A stretch of DNA of 39,451 nucleotides from Mycolicibacterium arenosum (GTDB taxonomy: Bacteria > Actinomycetota > Actinomycetes > Mycobacteriales > Mycobacteriaceae). The stretch lies in the NCBI RefSeq assembly GCF_024320865.1, contig NZ_JANDBD010000022.1, forward strand, positions 1 to 39,451, written 5' to 3'. How positions within the stretch are numbered: the first letter of the stretch is position 1; each line of letters opens with the position of its first letter. The notes below the pieces were generated by a model. It was not told the DNA's origin. It did no database searches and saw nothing but the letters and a program-made list of their open reading frames with translations. Positions 8,540-16,577 of the stretch are shown here, piece by piece. A program made the position numbers and the translations under genes.

Positions 8540-8855
8540 CCAATGGACGAGTACGCGGCGCGTCTAGTTTAGGAGGTCGAACAGCGATTCGACCGGTCCA
8601 CGCGTGTCCTTGTGCGCCGGACGCCAGCGCGGGCACGATCAGCCTTGACAGGGGTGCGTCGGCGTAGGCGTTGGCCCGATCGATCGCCGCGTCCAGCCCC
8701 AATGGTGCCCGAGCGTCGGTGCGTGCGATCACCTCGGGGTCGGGGTCAGTGCGAGCGTCCAGTACCGCGCGCAGTTTGCCGCGAACTCGCGTGTCTCGAT
8801 CACCTTCCTTGCCCGGCAGATGGCCGTACTAATTCGGGAACGCCTGACGAGATGG
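8540..8855 (-). pseudogene. Frameshifted isocitrate lyase / PEP mutase family remnant
   Basis: On the minus strand two frames join to give a family pattern: GHLPGKE, then REFAAKLRAVLDARTDPDPE, then VIARTDARAPLGLDAAIDRA followed by NAYADA. This is the region of 2-methylisocitrate lyase/oxaloacetate decarboxylase-like enzymes that runs from the catalytic loop to the IARTDA strand. The frame changes inside the segment and both ends run into noise (no TIM-barrel start, no C-terminus). About 100 of some 290 residues survive. It is a dead fragment. Confidence 0.7.
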
Positions 8856-9100
8856 CGTGGCCCCCGTGGCCGCGGGCCGCCGCGATCATCGACCTGATGG
8901 CTTGCGCGCCAACGTGAGCGTCGATTGCTGGTGACCGTGGAGGCCGCGCTGTCGCCATTGGCGCGTTTCGCGACCATTGTCGGAGAGCGTCACCGAGCGT
9001 CGCGGGGCGAGCCTGCCGGTCTGACCGACAGCTGATGGCGCGAATTCGCGGCAGCCGCTCTCAGCGCCTCTTCAGGAAAACGCTTCTAGTGTCTCGAGCT

Positions 9101-9331
9101 ATGGGCAGCCCGCGGACTCAGCGTCCGGACGACCGCGTACGCGACATAAGTGCCACTCGTTTCGCAAACGCCTTCAGCCTCAGCGAGGTGATCGATCAAC
9201 TCGCATCGGGCGGCGCGCCGTGGGGGTTCGGTCCGGCGGGGACCGAACCGGTCGACGCCGCAGTGGCCCGCCAGATCGCTGCAGAAGCCACGCGGCGGCT
9301 CGCCGAAGTCGGATTGGAAGGCTTTGGGTGA
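9101..9331 (+). CDS. Small hypothetical protein
   Basis: ATG 9101 opens a 76-residue frame. The second half (FANAFSLSEVIDQLASGGAPWGFGPAGTEPVDAA, then a helical ARQIAAEATRRLAEVGLEGFG) has the composition of a real protein. An earlier ATG at 9035 is possible. There is no clear ribosome binding site. It is 64 bp upstream of the four-cysteine membrane protein gene on the same strand and could be co-transcribed. I do not recognise a family. Confidence 0.35.
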   Translation: MGSPRTQRPDDRVRDISATRFANAFSLSEVIDQLASGGAPWGFGPAGTEPVDAAVARQIAAEATRRLAEVGLEGFG

Positions 9332-9395
9332 GTCGGCAGAGCGTAGCGAACCGGCAACGAACACGGCCGCGTCGGTCCGAGCGGCCCGTTCCTGA

Positions 9396-9959
9396 ATGAG
9401 CGCTGAGGGCGAAGTGGCCGAAGACGCTCGCGAGGGCAGGGTGACGCGCGTGAGGCGCCGTGTCATCGGCATTGCAGCGGTCGGGATAGTCGTGATTGCC
9501 GCTGCCGTAATATTTCTCACTCAGTCCGCCGAACGGGTCATCTCGGGTATCGCCGCATCCGAGCCACGTTGCACCACGCGCGTCGATTACGCCGGCGACC
9601 CGCGAGATGCGAGCATTATCAATGCGATCGGGGAATCGACCGGGCACTGTCCTACTCCAGTACCTGAATCGACGGGGCTACCCGGGTTGGTGGAAGGCGC
9701 GGCGCTCGGACAACCTTGTTACAACTTTCCGACTTACGTGTTCGGCCAGTCATCGGACGGAATGCAGCTCGTGTGCGTGAAACTCGGGGGCGGCTCCAGT
9801 GCAACGGGGAGATGGGTCGCGTCGGAGACCGTCGTTGGTGTCCGCGAGGTCGGCGGACAATGTTCGCCGCCAACCGGTGGCGCCGCGCAGTCGCTCGATG
9901 GTTTGCCGCTCATCTGCGTGAATTCGAGTTGGGAGAAGTCGGCCATGGGGGCGAGTTAG
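9396..9959 (+). CDS. Membrane-anchored four-cysteine protein
   Basis: A 187-aa protein with a charged N-terminus (about 24 residues), one membrane span (VIGIAAVGIVVIAAAVIFL), and an outer domain. The outer domain holds two halves with the same plan: G-x-PC, then SDGMQLVC, then a W; and GGQC, then LDGLPLIC, then a W. The four cysteines could form two disulfides. The same plan is seen in the extracytoplasmic domain of the Ser/Thr kinase at 25303-26781. A first cysteine pair (PRC, GHC) precedes it. Function unknown; a binding or sensing role outside the membrane is an inference. The frame is complete with ATG 9396. Confidence 0.65.
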   Translation: MSAEGEVAEDAREGRVTRVRRRVIGIAAVGIVVIAAAVIFLTQSAERVISGIAASEPRCTTRVDYAGDPRDASIINAIGESTGHCPTPVPESTGLPGLVEGAALGQPCYNFPTYVFGQSSDGMQLVCVKLGGGSSATGRWVASETVVGVREVGGQCSPPTGGAAQSLDGLPLICVNSSWEKSAMGAS

Positions 9960-10440
9960 CACCGTCGATTTCGTCCAGCAGAAATTGCACGCCCTTGCGC
10001 GCAGCGCACCTTCTGTTGCTGGAAGCAGCGCATTCTGCGTGCAGCGCCTTTAGAGGTTTGTCGAGAGCCATGGCCCGTCGCCCGACACTCAAGCCCTTGG
10101 ACAATCACGCCCTTGGACAATCACGCCATGCGCTCCCACTCGAGCGGCCCGCACTATCCCCCTGCCCTCGTTGTCCGTGCTCACCTCGCTGTGAAGACGG
10201 ACACGGGCACGTCGACGTACGACGACGACTAGGACGCACGATTGCGTGTCTCGAAACTGATCACCTGCGAGACACCTGTAGGTGTTGTCGGAACTCCGAC
10301 GCGGATGTATCCGCGGAATCGTCCGCAACGCAGCTATCACCAGCTCGGTGCAGCCAACACCGTCAACCCTCTGAACTGGTCATTCGTCACGCGACCAATG
10401 CGGCTTGCCGAGATAAACGACAAAAGAACGAGTTGTGAAT
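9960..10440. other. Gene-free stretch
   Basis: No reading frame here looks like a conserved protein. A short direct repeat (CCTTGGACAATCACGCC, twice, around 10094-10128) is visible, with copies almost touching. Otherwise nothing can be supported. Confidence 0.45.
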
Positions 10441-10443
10441 CCG

Positions 10444-10485
10444 TCGGCTAACGCCGTCGCAGGTGCGAATCCTTGTGCCTGCCAC
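10444..10485 (+). other. tRNA 3'-end-like remnant
   Basis: The sequence CGGCTAACGCCG followed by GTCGCAGGTGCGAATCC and then GTGCCTGCCA resembles the anticodon arm, variable region, T-arm and acceptor end of a tRNA. A full cloverleaf cannot be drawn: no D-arm precedes it, the T-loop has TGCGAAT instead of TTCGAAT, and the T-stem is interrupted. It shares GTCGCAGGT-N-CGAATCCT with the intact tRNA-Arg at 31344. It may be a decayed tRNA or an old attachment site; T-arms are similar in all tRNAs, so the link is weak. Confidence 0.3.
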
Positions 10486-10769
10486 ACAACACTCGTGCCT
10501 GCTACACACATCGTCGAGTTGCGTCGATCCGGCGTCGGCGCTCGGCACCGGGGAAGCCCAGACGCCCACTGTGTCCGCCGGGGTGCAGGCGAGCCGCGGA
10601 CATGCTCACGGAGTTGCATATGGCAGTCCCTGCCGAGGTGAACGTCTTCGGGGCCACCGAGGTGATGGAGGGGACGCGGGGCCCGAACCCCTGCAGCGCT
10701 AGCCTCCGCGCCGGCTGACGTAATCGACGCCGAACTGGCTGAGCGCAAGCGATACGTGATGATGCCTCA

Positions 10770-10987
10770 CTATCGATGACGAGAATCGCGGCGACGACGT
10801 TGTATGCGGCGGGAAGCAGACAGCCGAGAATGAGACCTGCCAGCGCCACACCCTCGCCGCCCTCGTCTGCGGCGCATCTGCGCGCTAGCGAGATGGCCGA
10901 GCGAATCGGCACGATCATTCCGAAAGCCAGTGCGACAAACGCGTGATTGTTGATCGCCGCGGGTGCGCTGCCTTGGGCTTTCTTCAA
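10770..10987 (-). pseudogene. DUF4190-like membrane protein fragment
   Basis: The minus-strand frame beginning at 10987 has NNHAFVALAFGMIVPI, then SAISLARRCAADEGGEGVAL and AGLILGCLLPAAYNVVAAILV: two hydrophobic segments around an (A/R)R-x-EGGEGxALAG turn. This is the layout of the DUF4190 domain found in many mycobacterial membrane proteins. After VIDSE the frame continues into Arg-rich nonsense down to 10502, and the piece upstream (10984-11166, another frame) may carry more of the gene. I interpret it as a broken gene. Confidence 0.45.
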
Positions 10988-11403
10988 TCCAGTAGCGGAC
11001 GTGTAACGGTTGCCCAGTAATCAGGACAGGTGACCGTACCAAGCACGGATTCCGACCCGTTGACGCCCACGGCGTACTGCCCCGAAACCATCGGGCTGGA
11101 CATTGTGAGCGCACCGTTCTCAACTGGGCCGCTCCGAAGGCGCCATTGACAACGTGCGGCGCACATCTCCGGCCGCGGCGAGCTGTGCAGCCGTGCGCGG
11201 GCGGCTGGATTCTGGGCGAATCGCGCCGCCCACGGGCTGAACGGTGCGTGCCGAGAGCCCCGATGACCGCCGTTGAGCAGCGCCGTTCAGTGTCGACCAG
11301 CGTGAATGCGGGTCCGGAAATTGGTGCGCAGCACCCCTTCGGCGGGGGTGGAGAATTCAATGCATCGGAACCGCGGGGAACCGGGGTACGATTGCCTCAT
11401 CGG
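10988..11403. other. Stretch upstream of the ESX cluster; no eccB or eccC
   Basis: In the ESX-2 arrangement eccC lies directly upstream of the PE gene. I looked on both strands here and further left and found neither FtsK/SpoIIIE-type Walker motifs nor an EccB-like protein. A minus-strand frame (10984-11166) has a protein-like tail, SGQYAVGVNGSESVLGTVTC, of unknown family. Nothing else is supported. Confidence 0.5.
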
Positions 11404-11450
11404 TGAACAGACGGCCGTTCAGTTTGTACGGCAACTGTGTTGAACGGCCG
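11404..11450. promoter_or_regulatory. TGAAC-type inverted repeats upstream of the PE gene
   Basis: A perfect 10-bp inverted repeat, CGGCCGTTCA (11412-11421) and TGAACGGCCG (11441-11450), with a 19-base loop lies about 40 bp before the PE start. A further TGAAC at 11404 pairs with GTTCA at 11417, and another TGAAC is at 11466. It looks like an operator for the ESX operon; a leader hairpin is the other possibility. Confidence 0.45.
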
Positions 11451-11488
11451 CATGCTGTGCAGGCTTGAACGAATCAAGGGAGAGGGAC

Positions 11489-11803
11489 ATGGGTATCGGT
11501 GGACTGACTCAGATGGAGACCGTCGGCGTGCTGGCGACCCAGGGCGCGTCGGCGGGACTGGCCGCCGAGGCGGTCGGGCACGGAGCGCAGGCGATGGCCG
11601 CCGGTGTCGTCCTGCCGCCGGGGCTGGACGAGATCTCGGCCTACAACGTCGGGCGGATCCTGGCCTACGCCGAGCAGCTCGGCGCGACGTTGGAGGGTTC
11701 GGCGGCGATCGAGGCCGCCTACGGGGTGGCCAACGGCACGTCGTCGGTGATCACCTCCCTGACCGACGCGCTGAACGCGGCCGGCATCAACGGCCTGATC
11801 TGA
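11489..11803 (+). CDS. PE-like protein of the ESX-2-type cluster
   Basis: A 104-residue, Ala/Gly-rich helical protein that starts the ESX cluster. PE proteins pair with PPE proteins as a four-helix secreted heterodimer recognised by EspG. The C-terminal half, VVLPPGLDEISAYNVGRILA followed by YAEQLGATLEGSAAIEAAYG, is the pattern of mycobacterial PE proteins in ESX loci; the namesake Pro-Glu pair near residue 8 is missing. GGGAGAGGGA immediately before ATG 11489 fixes the start. It is 33 bp from the PPE gene. Position and size correspond to PE36 of ESX-2. Confidence 0.82.
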   Translation: MGIGGLTQMETVGVLATQGASAGLAAEAVGHGAQAMAAGVVLPPGLDEISAYNVGRILAYAEQLGATLEGSAAIEAAYGVANGTSSVITSLTDALNAAGINGLI

Positions 11804-11836
11804 GCGCGGGCGCGACGGGGCGGTAGGGGCGAGCGG

Positions 11837-13078
11837 ATGGTGATGCCGATTCCGGGCGGACTGTGGGGGGCGCAGCCCCCCGAGGTCACGTCCTCGGAGT
11901 TCTGGGACGGCCCCGGCGCGGGGTCGATGTTCGCCTCCGCCGAGCAGTTGCTGGCCGTGGCCGCGCAGATCATCGCCAACCTCGGTGGCAGCGAGGCGGT
12001 GGCGGCCGCGCTCGGGGCGAACTGGCCCGATCCGACCGGGGAGTTGTCGGTGCTGTCCGCCGTGCCGCACCTGCTCTGGAAGGGCACCGCCGCCGGCCTG
12101 GTCATGGAGGCCGCCGCGCTCATCACGGCGACCGCGACCGCGTTCGAAACGCTCAAGGCGGCCACCCCGACCCCGGTCGAGGTGGGCTCCAATCAGGTCG
12201 AACACGGTGTGCTGCAGGCGCACAACTTCCTGAACATGCTGTTCCCGGCGATCATGGCCAATCGGGCCGACTACGGCCGGATGTGGCTGACCGGGTCGAC
12301 CAACAAGTACTCCTACGCCGCGGCCAGCAACGCCGGCACCGCCCAGCTGCCGCCGATGCCGCCACCCCCGCCGAGCACCGCCGGAGGCGGCGGCGACCGG
12401 TCGGCGTCGCAGAGCGACATGCCCACCAAGGACGGACTCGGCGGCGGCATGGAGTCGATGATGTCGACGGTCATGGGTCCGCTGCAGTCCCTGGGCGGGC
12501 AGGCCGGCCAGCTGACCTCCGGCGGACCGCTACAGGGTGTGGCCGGGATGGGCCAGCAGCTGATGGGCCCGCTGCAACAGCTGATGTCCGCGGGCGGGAT
12601 GGGCAACCCGTCCGACGCGCTGGGCGCCGGCGCCGCGAACTGGCTGACCGCCACCCCCGGCGCGGGCGGGCCGGTCGCGGCGAACATGATCTCGGCCGGT
12701 GGTGGTGGCGGAGGTGCCGGCCTGGGCGGGATGAGCGCGCTGCGCGGCCCGACCGGGTGGGCGTCCACGCCCACCGTCAACGCCGCCGCGCCCGGTGCGA
12801 CCGAGACCGCCGCGGTGTCGCGGGTCAACGAGGCCAGGGCCGCCCTCGGCGCCCCCGGCGGCACGTCCGGGATGGGTGGCACCGGCGGGATGATGGGCCC
12901 GATGATGCACGGCGCCAATCAGGATCAGAACAAGAGCGAGAACGAGGGCAAAGGCAGGACCAGCCCGTTGACCTCACTGGCCGCCCTTTACCGGGCACCC
13001 CACGGGGTGCCGGTGATCACGGGGAGTGGCGGCGCCGTCTTCGCCGCACGGGGAGGGGGCGAGGACCAGCAGACGTGA
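11837..13078 (+). CDS. PPE protein of the ESX-2-type cluster
   Basis: This 413-aa PPE protein has the N-terminal PPE domain (about residues 1-170): WGAQPPEVTSSEFWDGPGAG carries the Pro-Pro-Glu near residue 14 and a WxG turn. The rest of the domain is helical. A proline tract follows (PPMPPPPPS), then a long Gly/Met-rich low-complexity tail (GGMESMMSTVMGPLQSLG and repeats of similar type) and a charged end. It is expected to be secreted as a dimer with the PE protein next to it and to bind EspG. Order and type match PPE69 of ESX-2. Start at ATG 11837; GAGCGG precedes it. Confidence 0.9.
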   Translation: MVMPIPGGLWGAQPPEVTSSEFWDGPGAGSMFASAEQLLAVAAQIIANLGGSEAVAAALGANWPDPTGELSVLSAVPHLLWKGTAAGLVMEAAALITATATAFETLKAATPTPVEVGSNQVEHGVLQAHNFLNMLFPAIMANRADYGRMWLTGSTNKYSYAAASNAGTAQLPPMPPPPPSTAGGGGDRSASQSDMPTKDGLGGGMESMMSTVMGPLQSLGGQAGQLTSGGPLQGVAGMGQQLMGPLQQLMSAGGMGNPSDALGAGAANWLTATPGAGGPVAANMISAGGGGGGAGLGGMSALRGPTGWASTPTVNAAAPGATETAAVSRVNEARAALGAPGGTSGMGGTGGMMGPMMHGANQDQNKSENEGKGRTSPLTSLAALYRAPHGVPVITGSGGAVFAARGGGEDQQT

Positions 13079-13088
13079 CGCTCCACCG

Positions 13089-13115
13089 GGGTGGCCGCAG
13101 ACTCGACCGCCACCC
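13089..13115 (+). promoter_or_regulatory. Small inverted repeat between PPE and the first esx gene
   Basis: GGGTGGC (13089-13095) and GCCACCC (13109-13115) form a 7-bp stem with a 13-base loop just after the PPE stop. It could protect or separate the downstream esx message. There is no T-run, so it is not a classic terminator. Confidence 0.3.
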
Positions 13116-13164
13116 GATCCTCGATGAACGACCGAACACCTGAACCACGAAAGGGATTCACGAC

Positions 13165-13476
13165 ATGCCACAGCAGATCAAGGCCGAACTCGACGGCGTA
13201 GCCCAGGACAGCTCGGGCCTGCAGGAGGTGTCCGACAACCAGGCGGCCATCATGAACCACCTGGCCGACACGTTCGACGGCCTCACCGGGCACTTCCACG
13301 GCGACGCCGCGGTCGCGTTCCAGAACCTCGGTGAGCAGCTGCGCGCCCAGGGCGCGAAGTTCACCACCGAGTTCGCCGACCACTCGCAGAAGATGGGCAA
13401 CAACGCCACCATCCTGCACGAGGCGGACCAGGAGGGCATGGGCCACATCAACGCCGTGTCCAGCATGATCCCGTAG
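13165..13476 (+). CDS. WXG100-family (Esx) protein, first of the pair
   Basis: A 103-residue helical hairpin protein of the ESAT-6/CFP-10 (WXG100) type, secreted as a heterodimer with its neighbour. Two helices flank the turn GHFHGDAAVAF, which replaces the WxG motif (Trp to Phe/His). The end, HEADQEGMGHINAVSSMIP, is the flexible C-terminal tail. AAAGGGA lies upstream of the ATG. In ESX-2 the two esx genes after PPE69 are esxD and esxC; I do not decide which of them this one is. Confidence 0.88.
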   Translation: MPQQIKAELDGVAQDSSGLQEVSDNQAAIMNHLADTFDGLTGHFHGDAAVAFQNLGEQLRAQGAKFTTEFADHSQKMGNNATILHEADQEGMGHINAVSSMIP

Positions 13477-13539
13477 CCCCGGCTACCCATTGCACATCGA
13501 ATCCGAAGTACGACAACAGAACTCACGAAGGGAAAGACC

Positions 13540-13836
13540 ATGACACTGGTGCAGTACAACCAGGGACTGCTGATGGACGCCAGGGGGCAGATCGCCAGCG
13601 CGGCCCAGCGCACCATCGACAACCACTCTCAGTCGGTGAACATCGCCACCCGCAACCAGGACAACCTGGAGGGCTCGACGGGGATGAACTTCCAGAGCGT
13701 TATCTCGAAGCTCAACCACGACTACACCCAGGCCCAGGAGCTCATCGACCGGGCCGGCGCGGCGCTCGAGGCGGCCACCCAGGGCATGGGCGACGGCGAC
13801 GGCAGGGCCGCCGCGCAGTACGGCGGCGGAGCCTAA
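13540..13836 (+). CDS. WXG100-family (Esx) protein, second of the pair
   Basis: A 98-residue partner of the preceding Esx protein. It has the helix-turn-helix build (DARGQIASAAQRTIDNHSQS, then turn NLEGSTGMNF, then SKLNHDYTQAQELIDRAGAA). The WxG tryptophan is absent here as well. The Gly-rich tail (MGDGDGRAAAQYGGGA) is disordered. The gene follows 63 bp after the first esx gene with AAGGGAAAG before ATG 13540. Both products should form the 1:1 secreted dimer. It is followed by a large inverted repeat before espG. Confidence 0.88.
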   Translation: MTLVQYNQGLLMDARGQIASAAQRTIDNHSQSVNIATRNQDNLEGSTGMNFQSVISKLNHDYTQAQELIDRAGAALEAATQGMGDGDGRAAAQYGGGA

Positions 13837-13862
13837 CCCCACAACTCCGCCGTTCCCGAATC

Positions 13863-13927
13863 AGCGGCCCGGTACGGGGCTGACGCGCGCAACCCCTACG
13901 CGCGCAACGGATCCCGGCCGGGCCGCT
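13863..13927 (+). promoter_or_regulatory. Inverted repeat enclosing an 11-bp tandem repeat
   Basis: AGCGGCCCGG (13863-13872) and CCGGGCCGCT (13918-13927) are a perfect 10-bp inverted repeat. Inside the 45-base loop ACGCGCGCAAC occurs twice (13883-13893, 13898-13908; 15-bp period). It sits between the esx pair and the ESX machinery genes and could lower read-through, so that the secreted proteins are made in excess of the machinery. This role is an inference. Confidence 0.4.
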
Positions 13928-14011
13928 GTGCGGGAACTCATCGGCGGCGACCGCGTCGCCGCCGATGCCGAGACGCAACCGGCACCCATCACGACAGACA
14001 GGGCGGCACGA

Positions 14012-14902
14012 ATGGCATCCCCCTCCTTCACCAGGCGCAGGGCGCCCGCGCACAACGCGCCGGTCTCCGCGGTCGCCGTCGACACCACCTGCGAGGGCGT
14101 CTGGCTGCTGCAGGCACTGTGCGGGGTGGAACTGCTGCCCTCGCCGATGCTGCTGCGGCCCTACGTCGGCGCCGGGGGAGTGCAGTACGACCACCCCGGC
14201 ATCCCGGTGCTGCGCGAGGCCGGTGTGCTGATCGGCGACGACGAGCCGACCGTGCACCCCACGGTCGCACGCTGGATCGAGACCCTCGGCGCCCCGGACA
14301 TCGCGCTGTGCGTGGACGTGCGCCGCGGCGGCGAGTTCATGCGGCTGGTGATCGCCCGCCGCGACGAGCAGCACGTGGCGATCTCGCGCAGCGGCGCCGG
14401 CGACGGCGACGACGTCACCATCGAGGCGGTCGGCACCGTGCCGTCGATGCGGGTGCTCTACGAGCGGGTCATGGAGTTGTGCGAACGCGGCGCCGCGCCG
14501 GTGGAACCCGCCCGCTTCGAGCCGATCACGGTGCGCTCGGCGGAGTTCATCGCCGGGCTGGGCGACGTCGCCCGCGACGATCACACTCCCGCGCAGGCGT
14601 TCCGCGATCTCGCGCTGACCGCCGAGCAGCGCCGCCTGGTGATGCTGGCCGTCGACACCCCGGCGCTGGAGGTGGGGTTCGGGTTACTGGTGCACGACGC
14701 GCGCGGCGACCACGTCGCCCTGGCCTCGGCGGCGGTCACCGACACCGTCGAGGGCCGCATCGTCACCGGCCCGGTGCGGGGCGACGACGGCACCTGGTGG
14801 ACGCAGATGGTGCCCGGTACGTCCGACGCCGGCGGCAGCGCGCTGCGCTCGCTGATGGCCACCATGGGCGTCGACTGGAGCACCCACAACAGGTTCCGCT
14901 AG
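14012..14902 (+). CDS. espG: EspG-type PE/PPE chaperone
   Basis: EspG proteins are cytosolic chaperones that bind the tip of the PPE partner of PE/PPE dimers and deliver them to their own ESX system. This 296-aa protein has EspG features: an early strand-helix segment (GVWLLQALCGVELLPSPMLL), a mixed middle with VMELCERG, and the helical LTAEQRRLVMLAV stretch before the final sheet and the GTSDAGGSALRSLMATM helix. Position between the esx pair and the EspI-like gene fits espG2. I take ATG 14012; the frame is open upstream to 13928, but those residues fall in the inverted repeat. Confidence 0.85.
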   Translation: MASPSFTRRRAPAHNAPVSAVAVDTTCEGVWLLQALCGVELLPSPMLLRPYVGAGGVQYDHPGIPVLREAGVLIGDDEPTVHPTVARWIETLGAPDIALCVDVRRGGEFMRLVIARRDEQHVAISRSGAGDGDDVTIEAVGTVPSMRVLYERVMELCERGAAPVEPARFEPITVRSAEFIAGLGDVARDDHTPAQAFRDLALTAEQRRLVMLAVDTPALEVGFGLLVHDARGDHVALASAAVTDTVEGRIVTGPVRGDDGTWWTQMVPGTSDAGGSALRSLMATMGVDWSTHNRFR

Positions 14903-14990
14903 CGATGTCGTTGCGCGACAGGCCATTCCCCCAGCCACCACCGCTCGCGGCCCGCACGCCCCGACCACGAACGATCATTGGAGACTCCCT

Positions 14991-16577
14991 GTGAGCGACA
15001 ACCACGACTTCCGCTCCCGCTACACCACCGGCCTCGACACCGCCCGCGCCGGTGGCGCGCCCGAGCACACCGGGCCGAGTGACACCGGACCGGCCCACGC
15101 CGCGCCCGCTCCGGTCGACCCCTTCGCCGCACCCGGCGCGGAGGAGGCGACGCAGGCCGTGACGATGACCGGCGGGCCGAACCGGCACGCCGAGAACGAG
15201 CGCACCACCGTCGTCGATCGCGCCGACGTCGACGCCGCCCTCGCGAGCCCGCCGGCCCCGGAGCCCTCGGCGGAACCCGCCACCGGATCCGAGCAAACCG
15301 GCGGGCCCGAGGCGCCGCCGACGCCGACCGCCTACTGGCTCAACGGATCCGGCGGTCGCAACGGCTACGACAGCGCCGCGCCCCGACCCGAGGCGGCGGG
15401 CCCCGGCCTGCCCTCGCCCGCCCGGCCGAGCGCCCTTGGTGCGCCACCGCCGGCGCCGGCGCCGGAGCCCAACCACTACCCGCCGGCCGCGCCGGGGTAC
15501 CCGCCGCCGGGCGCCGATCCCGGCGCGCTGCGCCATGAGCCCCCACCGCCGCCGTGGCAGCCGCACTACCCCGGCGGCGGCTCCGGTGCCGGCGGACCCG
15601 GCGTGTCGGTCGGCGAGATGCGGGCCCGGATCCGCGAGTCCCAGGTCGCCCCGCCCTACAAGCCGGTGCCGCAGACCGGCTGGCGCAAGGGCGTGTACAA
15701 GGTCACCCGGATCAACCTGGGACTGTCGGCCACCGAACGGCACTGGAACGACCTGGCCCGCCGGCTCAAGGTCAACCTGCGCGGCAAGTACGTCATCGCG
15801 GTGATGGGCGTCAAGGGCGGTGCCAGCAAGACCACCTCGACGATCTGCCTGGGCGGGGCGCTGAGCCGCTACCGCACCGACAAGATCGTCGCCGTCGACG
15901 CCAACCCGGCCAGCGGCAACCTGGCACGGCGCGTCGACGAACCGGTGACGCTGTCGTGGCGCGGCCTGATCGAGGACCGAAACCTGCAGGAGTACACCGA
16001 TTTCCGCTCGTATCTGGGCAGGCAGACCTCCACCGGGCTGGAGGTGCTCTCCAGCGACGTCGGCGATCAGATGATGAGCGGGCAGAACCTGCTGGCCGCG
16101 GTCAAGCTGCTGCAGAAGCAGTACCCGATCGCGCTGCTGGACTGCGGCAACCAGCTCCGCGACGAGCTGACCTACGTGTTGCTGCACCAACTGGGCGTCG
16201 ACGCGGTGGTGGTGCCCTCAACCACCCGCCTCGACGGGGCGCAGGGGGCCGCCGAGACGCTGAACTGGCTGATGACGCACGGCTTCCCGCACCTGGTGCG
16301 CGAGGCGGTGGTGGTGGTCAGCAACGTCAACCGGATCGACGCCTCCGCGCAGGTGAAGGGCCTGCACGAGGACTTCGCCCGGTCGGTGCGCGCGGTGCAC
16401 GACGTGCCGTTCGACCAGCACCTGTCCGACGCCGTGGCCATCGACTTCGAGCGGCTGCGCCCCGACACCCGGCAGGTGTACATCGAGGCCGCCGCGTCGC
16501 TGGTCGACGGGTTCGCCTCGGCCGCCGACCGCGACGCCGGCGCCCGCTGGGGCGGCCCGGCCGGGGGCCGGCCGTGA
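14991..16577 (+). CDS. EspI-like MinD/ParA-type ATPase with a proline-rich N-terminus
   Basis: A 528-aa protein like EspI of ESX-1 and the Rv3888c protein of ESX-2. Residues 1-220 are low-complexity, rich in Pro, Ala and Gly (PPAPAPEPNHYPPAAPGYP). A MinD/SIMIBI ATPase domain follows, with the deviant Walker A KGGASKTTS (around 275-283), switch-like VDANPASGNLARR and ALLDCGNQLRD. Such proteins are cytosolic; EspI has been linked to control of ESX-1 by ATP level. GGAG precedes the GTG start at 14991. The stop overlaps eccD in GTGA. The presence of this gene separates ESX-2-type loci from ESX-3, -4 and -5. Confidence 0.85.
   Translation: MSDNHDFRSRYTTGLDTARAGGAPEHTGPSDTGPAHAAPAPVDPFAAPGAEEATQAVTMTGGPNRHAENERTTVVDRADVDAALASPPAPEPSAEPATGSEQTGGPEAPPTPTAYWLNGSGGRNGYDSAAPRPEAAGPGLPSPARPSALGAPPPAPAPEPNHYPPAAPGYPPPGADPGALRHEPPPPPWQPHYPGGGSGAGGPGVSVGEMRARIRESQVAPPYKPVPQTGWRKGVYKVTRINLGLSATERHWNDLARRLKVNLRGKYVIAVMGVKGGASKTTSTICLGGALSRYRTDKIVAVDANPASGNLARRVDEPVTLSWRGLIEDRNLQEYTDFRSYLGRQTSTGLEVLSSDVGDQMMSGQNLLAAVKLLQKQYPIALLDCGNQLRDELTYVLLHQLGVDAVVVPSTTRLDGAQGAAETLNWLMTHGFPHLVREAVVVVSNVNRIDASAQVKGLHEDFARSVRAVHDVPFDQHLSDAVAIDFERLRPDTRQVYIEAAASLVDGFASAADRDAGARWGGPAGGRP

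Noticed and set aside
13883..13908. CRISPR-like repeats
   Set aside because: Only two 11-bp units with a 4-base gap; no array anywhere in the window.
14763..16190. 475-aa minus-strand frame opposite the EspI-like gene
   Set aside because: Shadow produced by high GC; no family pattern, while the plus strand has clear ATPase motifs.
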